The notes under the pieces were generated by a model. That model did not search any database. It saw only the letters and a program-made list of their open reading frames with translations, and was not told the DNA's origin. DNA of 64,000 bases, from NCBI RefSeq assembly GCF_037176765.1, contig NC_090034.1, forward strand, positions 22,212,875 through 22,276,874, in the 5' to 3' direction. Position 1 is the stretch's first letter; each line of letters starts with the position of its first letter. The stretch comes from Anolis sagrei. Its lineage: Eukaryota; Chordata; Lepidosauria; Squamata; Anolidae. Shown piece by piece: positions 32,446-42,900 of the stretch. The position numbers were made by a program, and so were the translations under genes.

Positions 32446-32467
32446 TTAGGACATCAAGGCTTCAATC

Positions 32468-32683
32468 AATGTATTGTTGAAGGCTTTCATGGCTGGAATC
32501 ACTGGGTTGTTGTAGGTTTTTCTGGCTATATGGCCATGTTCTAGAAGCATTCCTTCCTGACGTTTCACCTGCATCCAACCTCTGAGGATGTCTGCCTTAG
32601 ATGCAGGTGAAACGTCAGGAGAGAATGCTTCTAGAACATGGCCATATAGCCTGAAAAACCTACAACAACCCAGATCACATGAT
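32468..32683. mobile_element. Inverted pair of Penelope-like termini
   Basis: GGCTTTCATGGCTGGAATCA, then ATGGCCATGTTCTAGAAGC and its complement GCTTCTAGAACATGGCCAT; a near-perfect palindrome of about 215 bases. Confidence 0.6.
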
Positions 32684-32784
32684 TCTAGATATGTTATTCT
32701 ATTACAAAGAGTAACTACTTGTTCTTTAGTGATCATCTGCGTGGCGTATTTTCTTTCTCTGGAAAGACTGTGTGTGGACTTTTT

Positions 32785-32960
32785 TTCATGTCAGGAGCAA
32801 CTTGAGAAACTGCAAGTCACTTCTGGCGTGAGACAATTAGCCTGGTAGCGCAATGGGTTAAACCTTTGTGCTGGCGGGACTGCTGACCAACAGGTCAGGG
32901 GTTCGAATCCAGGGAGAGTGGGTTGAGCTCCCTCTGTCAGCTCCAGCTCCCCATGCAGGG
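32785..32960. mobile_element. Two SINE fragments in opposite orientation
   Basis: 32785-32840 is the reverse tail (ACTTGAGAAACTGCAAGTCA). 32843-32960 is a forward head with TAGCGCAATGGGTTAAACC (A-box like) and GGTTCGAATCC (B box). Confidence 0.75.
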
Positions 32961-33918
32961 ACTACCTATGCCTATATATATGCACCAGGGATATAATGAC
33001 ATGTGACTGTTTTCATGTCTGAATGGATGGTATTTGTTGGCATAGTTTCCCCTTGTCCAAACTGCAGCTGACCATCGGCTTTCTGCAAATGAAACCGGCT
33101 TTGCTTTGGCATCCGCTGGGATGTTAACAAAACCCAGACAAGGCTGGGAATGTCTGCAAATCCAGATGAGATCAGTGAATGCCTGCCATTGTTTACTTGC
33201 CTTTGTGTGTCAAGAGTGCGCATGCCGTACATTTGTTTTGAGGCCTTCACAATGGCCCCATCGCTTGTTAATCTCTTCCATGCTGCAAAAGACTTTTTGT
33301 GTTGCTTTTGTTGCAAACCCACTCTCCTGCTTGTGCCTTTGAGATGTTAATTCCTGCATTGACTGCATATGCAAATATGCAAATCGGTCTGATAATCCCG
33401 CAGTGCCATCTGTTGACAGAAGGCAAGGAGAGGCTGGCTGGCTCTTGTGCAGCGGACTCTTTCAATATTAAGAAATATGAAGCATTCCTTTCAAATTTAC
33501 AAATGAAGGAAGCATGCCCAGAGGTCTGCAGTCATGCCCCGCTTGGAAAAGTTACTTTTTGGAACTACAGTTTTGGACAAAATCCAAAAATACGGATTAG
33601 TCTCTATGTTGTTGGCAGACTTTGGAAGAATCTGAGCAATGTATTGGTTGCTCTGTGGCTCCAAAAATTACCCAATGCCAAGCAAAAGTGGGACAGAAGT
33701 GGATTCCAGGAAAAGGAGAAAAGCCTCCAAGAGTGCATCTACACTGTAAAATGAATACAGTTTGAAACCACTTTACTGTAATGGTTCTAGGAAATCCTGG
33801 GAGATATACTTTGATGAGGTACCAGCTCTCTTTGTCAGACAAGGCTAAATGCCTTGTCAAACTATAACTCCAATGATGATGATGATAATAATAATGTATT
33901 ACCTACCTCTCCTTATAG

Positions 33919-34263
33919 CAGAGGTCCCCAAACTAAGGCCCGTGGGTTGGACATGGCCCTCCAAGGTCATTTACCCAGCCCTCGCTCAGGGTCAACCTAA
34001 GTCTGAAATGACTGGAAAGCATACAACAACAATCCTATCTCATCAGCCAAAAGCAGACCCATGCTTCCAACTGAAATACTAATAAGTTTATATTTGTTTA
34101 AATTGTTCTTCATTTTAATTATTGTATTAAGTGGTTTTTTGCACTACAAATAAGATATGTGCAGTGTGCATAGGAATTCATTTTTTTTCCAAATCATAAT
34201 CCGGCCCTCCAACAGTTTGAGGGACTGTGACCTGGCCCTCTGTTTGAAAAGTTTGAGGACCCG
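33919..34263. mobile_element. hAT-like non-autonomous element
   Basis: 345 bp; CAGAGGTCCCCAAACTAAGG at left, GTTTGAGGACCCG at right. Flanks CCTTATAG and TCTTACAG match at 6 of 8 positions, with central TA. Inner GGCCCTCCAACAGTTTGAGG is typical of reptile hAT elements. Confidence 0.7.
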
Positions 34264-34289
34264 TCTTACAGCTTGAGATGAGACACAAC

Positions 34290-34368
34290 ATAATAATAAT
34301 AATAATAATAATAATAGCCAGTTAGTGATCTTGTTTGCTGTGTGCTAATATTGTTGTGCATCTAATAA
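34290..34368 (+). mobile_element. Short R4/Dong-like LINE 3' tail between AAT and AAC repeats
   Basis: GCCAGTTAGTGATCTTGTTT and GCTGTGTGCTA match the 3' ends at 42030 and 58770. It is preceded by (AAT)n and followed by AACAACAATAAC. Confidence 0.6.
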
Positions 34369-34381
34369 CAACAATAACAAT

Positions 34382-34396
34382 ATGTATGTATGTGTG

Positions 34397-34430
<34 letters not shown>

Positions 34431-34432
34431 TT
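34382..34432. repeat. GT/AT/AC dinucleotide repeats
   Basis: GTGTGTATATATATATATA followed by (CA)n. Confidence 0.85.
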
Positions 34433-34509
34433 TATTACCTGCCACTCCTTACAGCTCAAGGTAGGGCACAACGTGCATAGTAATAGTAATAGTAACAACA
34501 ATAATAATA

Positions 34510-34680
34510 TTAATAGGTTGCTGTCAGTTTTCTGGGCTGTCTGGCCATGTGGGGTTTATATATCTGTGGAATGTCCAAGGTGGGAGAAAGAAATCTTGTC
34601 TGTTGGAGGCAAGTGTGAATGTTGCAATTGGCCACCTTGATTAGCACTGAATAGCCTTGCAGGTATACAGGAGTCTATCG
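34510..34680 (-). mobile_element. Penelope-like element fragment
   Basis: GGTTGCTGTCAGTTTTCTGG, CATGTGGGGTTTATATATCT and GCAATTGGCCACCTTGATTA, reverse of the element at 10040-10690. Confidence 0.5.
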
Positions 34681-34837
34681 TGCGACATATCTGGAATGAC
34701 TGTTTTGGATTTGCACAATGGTTGTACCCAGCTGATAGCAGCATAAAATCTCTATGCCACAGAAAAGTATGCAGAAGAGTATGCATTGCCTCCATGCATT
34801 TGCACAGGACCATGGCAAAAGAGATAAGCAGCTATGC

Positions 34838-34921
34838 CAGGCACGGGCAAACTTTGGCTCTCCAGGAGTTGTGGGAGTTGAAGTCCAAAACACTGCTGGG
34901 CCAAAGTTTGCTCGTGCCTGA
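34838..34921. mobile_element. Short CAGGCACGGGC-type hAT MITE
   Basis: CAGGCACGGGCAAACTTTGG to CAAAGTTTGCTCGTGCCTG, with the interior deleted. Confidence 0.7.
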
Positions 34922-34980
34922 GCTATGTGCAGTGACCATTGATTCAGATACACCACATTACTATTCAGGACAAAGGCTCT

Positions 34981-36270
34981 GCCATTTTTTATTTTATTTG
35001 TTGTGTCAGAACAACCAGTCTAACAGAACAAAGCAAACAAACAGAAAAATACACAACTTGTGAGTTTGGTAGCTGGTTAAATGTCCTTTGACCAGTATCT
35101 GGCCACTTGGAGTGCTTCCGGTGTTGCTGCAAGAAGGTCCTCCATTGTGCATGTGGCAGGGCTCAGGTTGCATTGCAGCAGGTGGTCAGTGGTTTGTTCT
35201 TCTCCACACTCGCATGTCGAGGATTCTACTTTGTGGCCCCATTTCTGAAGGTTGGCTCTGCATCTTGTGGTGCCAGAGTGCAGTCTGTTCAATGCCTTCC
35301 AAGTCGCCCAGTCTTCTGTGTGCCCAGGAGGGAGTCTCTCATTTGGTATCAGCCATTGGTTGAGGTGCTGGGTTTGAGCCTGCCACTTTTGGACTCTCGC
35401 TTGCTGAGGTGTTCCAGCGAGTGTCTCTGTAGATCTTAGAAAACTATGTCTAGATTTAAGTCGTTGGCATGCTGGCTGATACCCAAACAGGGGATGAGCT
35501 GGAGATGTCTCTGCCTTGGTCCTTTCACTATTGGCTGCTACTTCCCGGCGGATGCCAGGTGGTGCAATACCGGCTAAGCAGTGTAATTTCTCCAGTGGTG
35601 TAGGGTGCAGACACCCCGTGATAATGCGGCATGTCTCATTAAGAGCCACATCCACTGTTTTAGTATGGTGAGATGTGTTCCACACTGGGCATGCATACTC
35701 AGCAGCAGAGTAGCACAGCGCAAGGGCAGATGTCTTCACTGTATTTGGTTGTGATCCCCAGGTTGTGCCAGTCAGCTTTCGTATGATATTGTTTCTAGCA
35801 CCCACTTTTTGCTTGATGTTCAGGCAGTGCTTCTTGTAGGTAAGAGCACGGTCCAGAGTGACTCCCAGGTATTTGGGTGCGCTGCAATGCTCCAGTGGGA
35901 TTCCTTCCCAGGTGATCTTCAGAGCTCGGGATGCTTCTCTGTTCTTGAGATGAAAGGCACATGTCTGTGTTTTAGATGGGTTAGGGATCAGCTGGTTTTC
36001 CCTGTAGTAGGCAGTAAGAGCACCTAGAGCTTTGGAGAGCTTCTGTTCTACAGTCTCAAAGCTCCCTGCTTGAGCAGTAATGGCACGATCATCAGCATAG
36101 ATGAAGCTCTCTGTCCCTTCTGGCAGTGGCTGGTCATTTGTGTAGATGTTGAACATGGATGTAGCGAGCACGCTCCCCTGAGGCAGGCCATTCTTCTGTT
36201 TCCGCCATCTGCTTCTCTGGCCCTGAAACTCAACAAAAAAGCTCCTGTTTTGTAGCTCTGCCATGAAACC
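34981..36270 (-). mobile_element. Vingi/Ingi-like non-LTR retrotransposon, 5'-truncated, 395-codon open frame
   Basis: An uninterrupted frame from 36264 to 35077 starts inside the reverse transcriptase: GLPQGSVLATSMFNIYTND (motif B), FIYADDRAITAQ (catalytic YADD), then NPSKTQTCAFHLKN and PKYLGVTLDRALTY. The C-terminus has CECGEEQTTDHLLQCNL, a cysteine/histidine motif seen in Ingi/Jockey-group elements. Fingers and endonuclease are absent. The 3' tail is GTTCTGACACAACAAATAAA on the minus strand, ending near 34981. Clade assignment is inference: Vingi is the one I expect in lizards; Jockey/I relatives are alternatives. The open frame suggests a fairly young copy. Confidence 0.75.
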
Positions 36271-36633
36271 TATACAAAAGTAATAAGAGATACCAGCTAT
36301 TGTGTGCCAATAGTCCTAAATTTAGGTCATTATGATCCAAAGTGTTCACATTTTTCTCATTGTTTGCTGAGCATTTGCATATCATCCTCCCGCAAGGCAT
36401 GATAACATTTTGGGGCCAGTCAGAGCAGCATGGAGCCAAGGCTGTGGAAAGTGGGGCCAAACTGCATTAACTCTTCAGTGTAGATGCACCATTTGCTTTT
36501 CAGTGACATTGGGGTTGTGGTTTCAATTTGTGACATTTCATAGGTGTGTGAGATTTTTGTGTGTGTTTGGATTTCTAACTTATTTACATGCTTTTTGCAT
36601 TAGTTTTCCACTGATGCCCTTTCCCTGTGTATA

Positions 36634-36958
36634 GGTAAAATAAAGGTTTCCCCTTGACATTAAGTCTAGTTGTGCCTGACTTGGGGTAGTGGTGCTCATC
36701 TCCATTTCTAAGCCGAACAACCGGCGTTGTCCATAGACACCTCCAAGGTCATGTGGCCGGCGTGACTGCATGGAGTGCTGTTACCTTCCTGCATATTTGA
36801 TCTACTCACATTTGAATGTTTTTGAACTGCTAGGTTGAAAGAAGCTGGGGCTAACAACGGGAGCTCATCCTGTTCCCCGGATTTGAACTGCTGACCTTTT
36901 GGTCAGCAAGTTCAGCAGCTCAGCAGTTTAACCCACTACACTACCAGGGGCTCCTGTG
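36634..36958 (-). mobile_element. Sauria SINE
   Basis: GGTAAAATAAAGGTTTCCCC, CCATAGACACCTCCAAGGTC and TTTAACCCACTACACTACCA, the same order as 16664-16990. Confidence 0.88.

Positions 36959-36959
<1 letters not shown>

Positions 36960-36997
<38 letters not shown>
36960..36997. repeat. AT microsatellite
   Basis: (AT)n of about 18 units, next to the Sauria SINE head. Confidence 0.92.
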
Positions 36998-36998
<1 letters not shown>

Positions 36999-37049
36999 TA
37001 TCTATACACATAAAAGTGAAAATATGTATGAGTGTATTATGTATATATA

Positions 37050-38545
37050 TGTGTGTGTATCCTGACAAGATAAATAAATGTCAATATGAAAGTCCTAGCA
37101 CATAGACTGTTTAAAATCTTAAAAGATGATGCTGTCAAGGTGATGCATGCCATATGCCAGCAAATATGGAAAACACAAGAATGGCCATCAGACTGGAAAA
37201 AATCAACTTATATCCCCATACCAAAAAAGGGAAATGCGAAAGACTGCTCAAACTTCCGTACAGTGGCCCTTATTTCTCATGCCAGTAAGATAATGCTCAA
37301 GATCCTGCAAGGAAGACTCCAGCAATACATGGAGCGAGAGTTGCCAGATGTTCAAGCTGGGTTTAGAAAAGGCAGAGGAACCAGAGACCAGATTGCCAAT
37401 ATCCGCTGGATAATGGAGAAAGGCAGGGAGTTTCAGAAAAACATCTATTTCTGCTTCATTGACTATTCTAAAGCCTTTGACTGTGTGGATCATAATAAAT
37501 TGTGGCAAGTTCTTGGTGGGATGGGCATCCCAAGCCACCTTGTCTCTCTCCTGAGGAATCTGTACAAGGACCAAGTAGCAACAGTCAGAACTGACCACGG
37601 AACAACAGACTGGTTCAAGATTGGGAAAGGCGTCCGGCAAGGCTGCATCCTCTCACCCAACCTTTTTAACTTGTATGCAGAACACATCATGCGATGTGCG
37701 GGGCTTGATGAATGCAAAGCTGGGGTGAAAATTGCTGGAAGAAACATTAACAACCTCAGATATGCAGATGACACCACTCTGATGGCCGAAAGCGATCTGA
37801 GGAGCCTTCTAATCAAGGTGAAAGAAGAAAGCGCAAAAGCCGGGTTGCAGCTAAACGTCAAAAAAACCAAGATTATGGCAACAAGAATGATTGACAACTG
37901 GGAAATAGAGGGAGAAAATGTGGAAGCCGTGACAGACTTTGTATTTCTAGGTGCAAAGATTACTGCAGATGCAGACTGTGGCCAGGAAATCAGAAGACGC
38001 TTACTTCTTGGGAGGAGAGCAATGTTCAGTCTCGATAAAATAGTAAAGAGTAGAGACATCAGACTGGCAACAAAGATCCATTGCCTAGTCAAAGCCATGG
38101 TATTCCCTGTCGTAACCTACGGATGTGAGAGCTGGACCTTAGGGAAGGCTGAGCAAAGGAAGATCGATGCTTTTGAGCTGTGGTGTTGGAGGAAAGTGCT
38201 GAGAGTGCCTTGGACTGCGAGAAGATCCAACCAGTCCATCCTCCAGGAAATAAAGCCTGACTGCTCACTGGAGGGAAAGATACTAGAGATAAAGTTGAAG
38301 TACTTTGGCCACATCATGAGGAGACAGGAAAGCCTAGAGAAGACAATTATGCTGGGGAAAGTGGAAGGCAAAAGGAAGAGGGGCCGACCAAGGGCAAGAT
38401 GGATGGATGGCATCCTTGAAGTGACTGGACTGACCTTGAAGGAGCTGGGGGTGGCGACGGCCGACAGGGAGCTCTGGCGTGGGCTGGTCCATGAGGTCAC
38501 GAAGAGTCGGAGACGACTGAACGAATGAACAACAACAACAAGCAC
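37050..38545 (+). mobile_element. BovB (RTE clade) LINE, 5'-truncated, 480-codon open reverse transcriptase
   Basis: Open from 37086 to 38528. Sequence in order: WKKSTYIPIPKKGNAKDCSN, ELPDVQAGFRKGRGTRDQIA, FCFIDYSKAFDCVDHNKLW (motif A), GVRQGCILSPNLFNLYAE (motif B), NLRYADDTTLMAES (motif C, catalytic YADD), KKTKIMATR, RRSNQSILQEI, YFGHIMRR and AKSRRRLNE-like end (VTKSRRRLNE). This is the known BovB protein. The apurinic endonuclease and N-terminal RT are missing, the usual 5' truncation. The 3' tail CGAATGAACAACAACAACA is the BovB-type repeat tail. The whole 480 codons lack a stop, so the copy is young or little decayed. Confidence 0.95.
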
Positions 38546-38599
38546 ATAGACAGTGCACATATGTATATGGATCTCTGCTACTCTGCTTCTTCACTTCTG

Positions 38600-39223
38600 G
38601 GCCACAGCTTTTTGAGCCCTCTGAGGCCCCGTCGCCCTTCCCGAGCTATAACCCGAAGGATAAAGCTCCCGACCGGCTTCTTCGCCGGGGCTTTCCCCCT
38701 CACAGTGTACTTTAAAGGGAGGGGAGCCAACGGGAACGAGGCTTCTTTTGATGGTGGCTCTTAGGCTGCCACCGCCCCTCCGAAACGAGGAGGAGAAACG
38801 GGGAAGGCCTTTGCCAGGAGTGAAGATGGCGGCCGTGGCCCAGAAGTAGCAGGGTCTTGCCCTGATCCAAGATGGCGCGCCTCCTGGGCCGAGGCGGAGC
38901 GGGAAAACACCCGCCCTTTGCCAGAAGACAAGATGGCGCCCGTTGTTCAGCAGTAGCCGGGCGCCACCCTGACCCAAGATGGCGCGGACGGGTTCCCGGG
39001 CTCCTCCCTGGCTCCTCCTCCTCCTCTTCCAGGGCCGCCGCCGCCGCCGCTGCCGCTTCAGCCGGAGCAGCCTCAGCGGTGGCGGCGGCTCTTCGGTCTA
39101 ACGATGACCGGAGGAGAGCCAGGCTTGCGGCCGGACTAGGCCTCACGATGCGGCTGAGGCGCCGGGTGGTGGTAACCCTACTCGAGGCCTGTTCTGGCTC
39201 TGCGAGTAGGCCTCAAGTCCAAG
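38600..39223 (+). promoter_or_regulatory. USP31: USP31 CpG-rich promoter and 5'UTR region
   Basis: GC-rich, CpG-dense stretch directly upstream of the start codon. It has four AAGATGGCG cores (38823, 38869, 38930, 38976), the motif known for YY1 binding near transcription starts. The region 38808-39022 is a 107-bp unit present twice. No TATA box is evident. Which side of the start site the motifs lie on is unknown. Confidence 0.75.
38808..39021 (+). repeat. 107-bp promoter tandem duplication with paired AAGATGGCG motifs
   Basis: CCTTTGCCAG recurs 107 bases apart (38808 and 38915). Both AAGATGGCG cores in unit 1 recur 107 bases later in unit 2. Units have diverged, so the duplication is not recent. 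Confidence 0.8.
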
Positions 39224-39943
39224 ATGTCGGGGCGGCTGAGCGGAGCCATGGCGGCGGCGGCACCGGCGGCGCCTTCGAAGGAGAAGCGCTCCTTCAGCAA
39301 AAGGTTGCTGTTCCGAGGCCGGGCGGGCTCTGGAAGCGGCCCTTCCTCCTCCGTTCCGTCTCCTCCGGCGGGGCCTCGTTCCTTAGGCGGCTTCATGAGC
39401 CGCGTCCTCAAGACCCTCTCGACGCTCTCGCACCTCGGGCCTAGCGCGGGTGGAGCAAGCAGCGGCCTTGCCTCGTCGCAGCACGGCTTGGGGCGCTGTT
39501 TCCAGCCCAGCCCGGAGCCTGAGCCAACGCCTCCCCCGCCGCCGCCTCCTTCTCCTCCTCCGCCTCCAGAGGCCCCACTACCGCCGCCCCCTCCTCCTGC
39601 TCCTCCCCCGCCATCGTCGTCGTCCTCCTCGGCGTCGGCTTCTACGGCAGTCCCCGGCGTCTCGGGCCTCCGCAACCACGGCAACACTTGCTTCATGAAC
39701 GCCGTCCTGCAGTGCCTCAGCAACACAGAGCTCTTCGCTGAGTACTTGGCCCTCGAGCACTACAGGGCCACGCAGGGAGGAGGGACGGGAACGGGAACAG
39801 GAGGCTCCGAAGCAGAGGAAGCGCCTCTCCCCGAGGAAGAGCGAGCCCCCAGCAGCGGGGGCGAGGTCACGGAGCAGCTGGCCCACCTGGTCCGGGCCCT
39901 CTGGACCCTGGAGTACACCCCGCAGCACAGCCGAGAGTTCAAG
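39224..39943 (+). CDS. USP31: USP31 exon 1 (coding part)
   Basis: 240 codons: serine/glycine-rich N-terminus, proline runs about 95-140, catalytic Cys box with Cys156, then TEQLAHLVRALWTLEYTPQH. Donor GTGAGC at 39944. Very GC-rich and part of the CpG-rich promoter region. Confidence 0.95.
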
Positions 39944-42900
39944 GTGAGCTTTGGCCTCGGAAAGAATCATCATCTCTATAAGTAACAATGTAATGGTCGC
40001 TTGCGGGATTAACATAACTCAAAAAACACTGGGCGAATTGACACCAAATTTGGCCACAAGACACCTACTAACCCAAGAAGTGACCATCACTAAAAAAAAT
40101 GATTTTGTCATTTGGGAGTTGTAGTTGCTGGGATCTATAGTTGACCTACAATCAAAGAGCATTCTCAACTCCACCAATGATGGAATTGAACCAAAAATAG
40201 CACACAGGACTCCCATGACCAACAGAAAATAGTAGAAGGGTTTGGGGGGCATTGACCTGGAGTTTGGGAGTTGTAGTTCACCTACATCCAGAGAGCACTG
40301 TGGCCTCAAACAATGATGGATCAGGACCAAACTTGGCACAAATATTCCACATGCCCAAATATGAACACAGAGGGAGTTTGTGGGAAATAGACTGTGAAAA
40401 TTGGGAGTAGCAGTTACTGGGATTTATAGTTCACCTACAATCAAAGAGCATCTGAATCCCACCAATGACAGCATTGGGGGAAACTTCCCCCATGACTAAC
40501 AGAAAATACTTAAGGCCATCCAGTCCAACTCCCTTCACCAGGGCAAGAAAACGTAATCAAAGTCCTCCTGACAAAGAGCCATCCAGCTGTTGAGATTCAC
40601 ACACACACAGATATAGTATCATAGATTTGAAAGGGACCCCCTAAAAAGGACAGTTAATATGTTGCATGTTCCTTAGTAGGCAAACCAGACAATCTCTACA
40701 TCAACACTGACAAACAGCAAAAAAATACTGCTTACCCACAAGCATAAAAATTACATAAATTAGAAACCATCACTTTCTCATTACTTTATTTTCCAGATTA
40801 CCAGACTGGGCCACAGCAATGCGTGGCAGGGGACAGCTAGCAGTAATAATAATAATAATAATAATAATAGTAGTAGTAGTAATAATACAACCTCGGAGCG
40901 GCTAACATGAGGCCAAGCCCAACAATTACAACAAATCAAAATCAAGTACATACAGCAGATAATAACATCAAATAAAAATAAACAACAATCTAATACAAAG
41001 TCAACACAGGAAATGAAAATAAAATAGTTAAATGAGCATAGCGGGCTGGGCCAGTTACAAAGAATAAAATTATAAAATATAAAAACTCTGGTTGAGATGG
41101 GTGAGTAGGGTAGTGTGCCTGGTGGGAGAGTTCTGATGGGGTGAGTTTCACTAAAGCAGTGGTTCTCAACCTGTGGATCTCCAGATGTTTTGGCCTTCAA
41201 CTTTCAGAAATCCTGACAGCTGGTAAACTGGCTGGGATTTCTGGGAGTTGTAGGCCAAAACACCTGGGGACCCACAGGTTGCAAACTACTGCACTAAATG
41301 ATGAGATAAAGTGCACCGAAGGGCATATTATACTGAGCTGGTTGTGGTATGGGGATTTGCATTCATTCCTGAAAAGCACACTGGAACAGCCAGGTTTTTT
41401 GGCTTTTCCTGAAGGCTGCCAGGGTGGGTGCTTGCCTAATCTCACCAGGTAATGAGTTCCAATGCAGAGGGGCCACCACAGAGAAGTCTCTCTCCCTGGT
41501 CCCCACAACTTACACTTGCGGTGGAGGAGGAAGCAAGAGGAGGGTCTCCCCAGAAGATCAAAGGGGTTGTGCGGGTACATAGAAGGAGATACAGTCATGA
41601 AGGTAAGCGGGTCCCAAACAGTTCAGGGCTTTGTAGGTAAAAACCTGCACCTTGAATTGGGCCCAGGAAATGAACAGCAGCCAGTGGAGCTCTTTAAACA
41701 AGGGAGTAGACTGGGATTGAAGGGACTCTCAACACCCAGAAGCCGTTGCTGGCTTCTTCAATGGGCAGGGATGCTGGGAGTTGGAGGCCCACACAGCACT
41801 TGGAATAACAACAACTCTGGTGCAAGTCAGTAAAGGTGGTCCCAGTGATAATTGGCATATAGGATGCAGTGCCTAAATGCATTGGTCTGCACTTAAAAAC
41901 AATCAGCACTGACAAAATTACCATCTGTCAGCTGCAAAAGGCCACCCTACTTGGATCTGCGCTCATTATTCGCCGATACATCACACAGTCCTAGACACTT
42001 GCGAAGTGTCGAACATGTGACAAAATACAAAAGCCAGCATAGTGATCTTGTTTGCTGTGTCCAGATCTTGTAATGTATCTACTAATAATCTAGGAGCCCC
42101 CAGCAGCGCAGTGGATTAAACCCTTGTGCCGGCAGGACTGAAGACCAACAGGTCGCAGGTTCGAATCCAGGGAGAGCGCAGATAAGCTCCCTCTGTCAGC
42201 TTCAGCTCCCCATGCGGGGACATGTTTTACCATCCCACAAGGATGGTAAAACATCAAAACATCCGGGTGTTCCCTGGGCAATGTCCTTGCAGACGGCCAA
42301 TTCTCTCACATCAGGAGCGAGTTGCAGTTTCTCAGGTTGCTGCTGACAAGAAAAAAAAATCAAATAATAATAATAATCAACATCATTATGGTATCCTTCT
42401 GTGGCCCTCTCTGGGATGGGATTGGGAGGCCTTCTCAGTGGTGGCCCCTCGCCTTGAATGAATGCCTGTTTTTGGCATTGAATGAATGCCTGTTGTGTAG
42501 TTGCCCTGAGTCCACCTCCTCCGGGGGTGAGAAGGACAGGATACAAATATGCAGAATAAATAAATAAATACATATTTTACTAGCCTCATCTCCCTCCCTA
42601 AAGAAGTAAAAATGCCCCCCTCTCTCCTCTCTTTCAAAAAACACTTAAAAACCCATCTTTGCACTTTAGCATATAGAGAGGGGGAGGGGTAGAACATTTC
42701 AAAATGTAAATGTGTTGGACACTGGAAATTCACTTTGGTGCTGTTGACTGTGGTATATCATATTTAACATCTTCTTCATCATTTTACACTTTTAAAGCAC
42801 TTTAATTTATTGAGATTTCATGATGTAACTGTGGCTGATGAGGCCTACCCATTTGTTTTTAAGTATTTATTTGTTTGGTTAGTTATTATAAGTTCACACT

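Noticed and set aside
32843-32960. tRNA gene (A and B boxes present)
   Set aside because: No clover-leaf acceptor or anticodon stem; it is the head of a SINE.
38872-39444. 190-codon frame in the USP31 promoter
   Set aside because: GC-rich, overlaps USP31 exon 1 in another frame and is built from the 107-bp duplication; kept only as a possible upstream frame.
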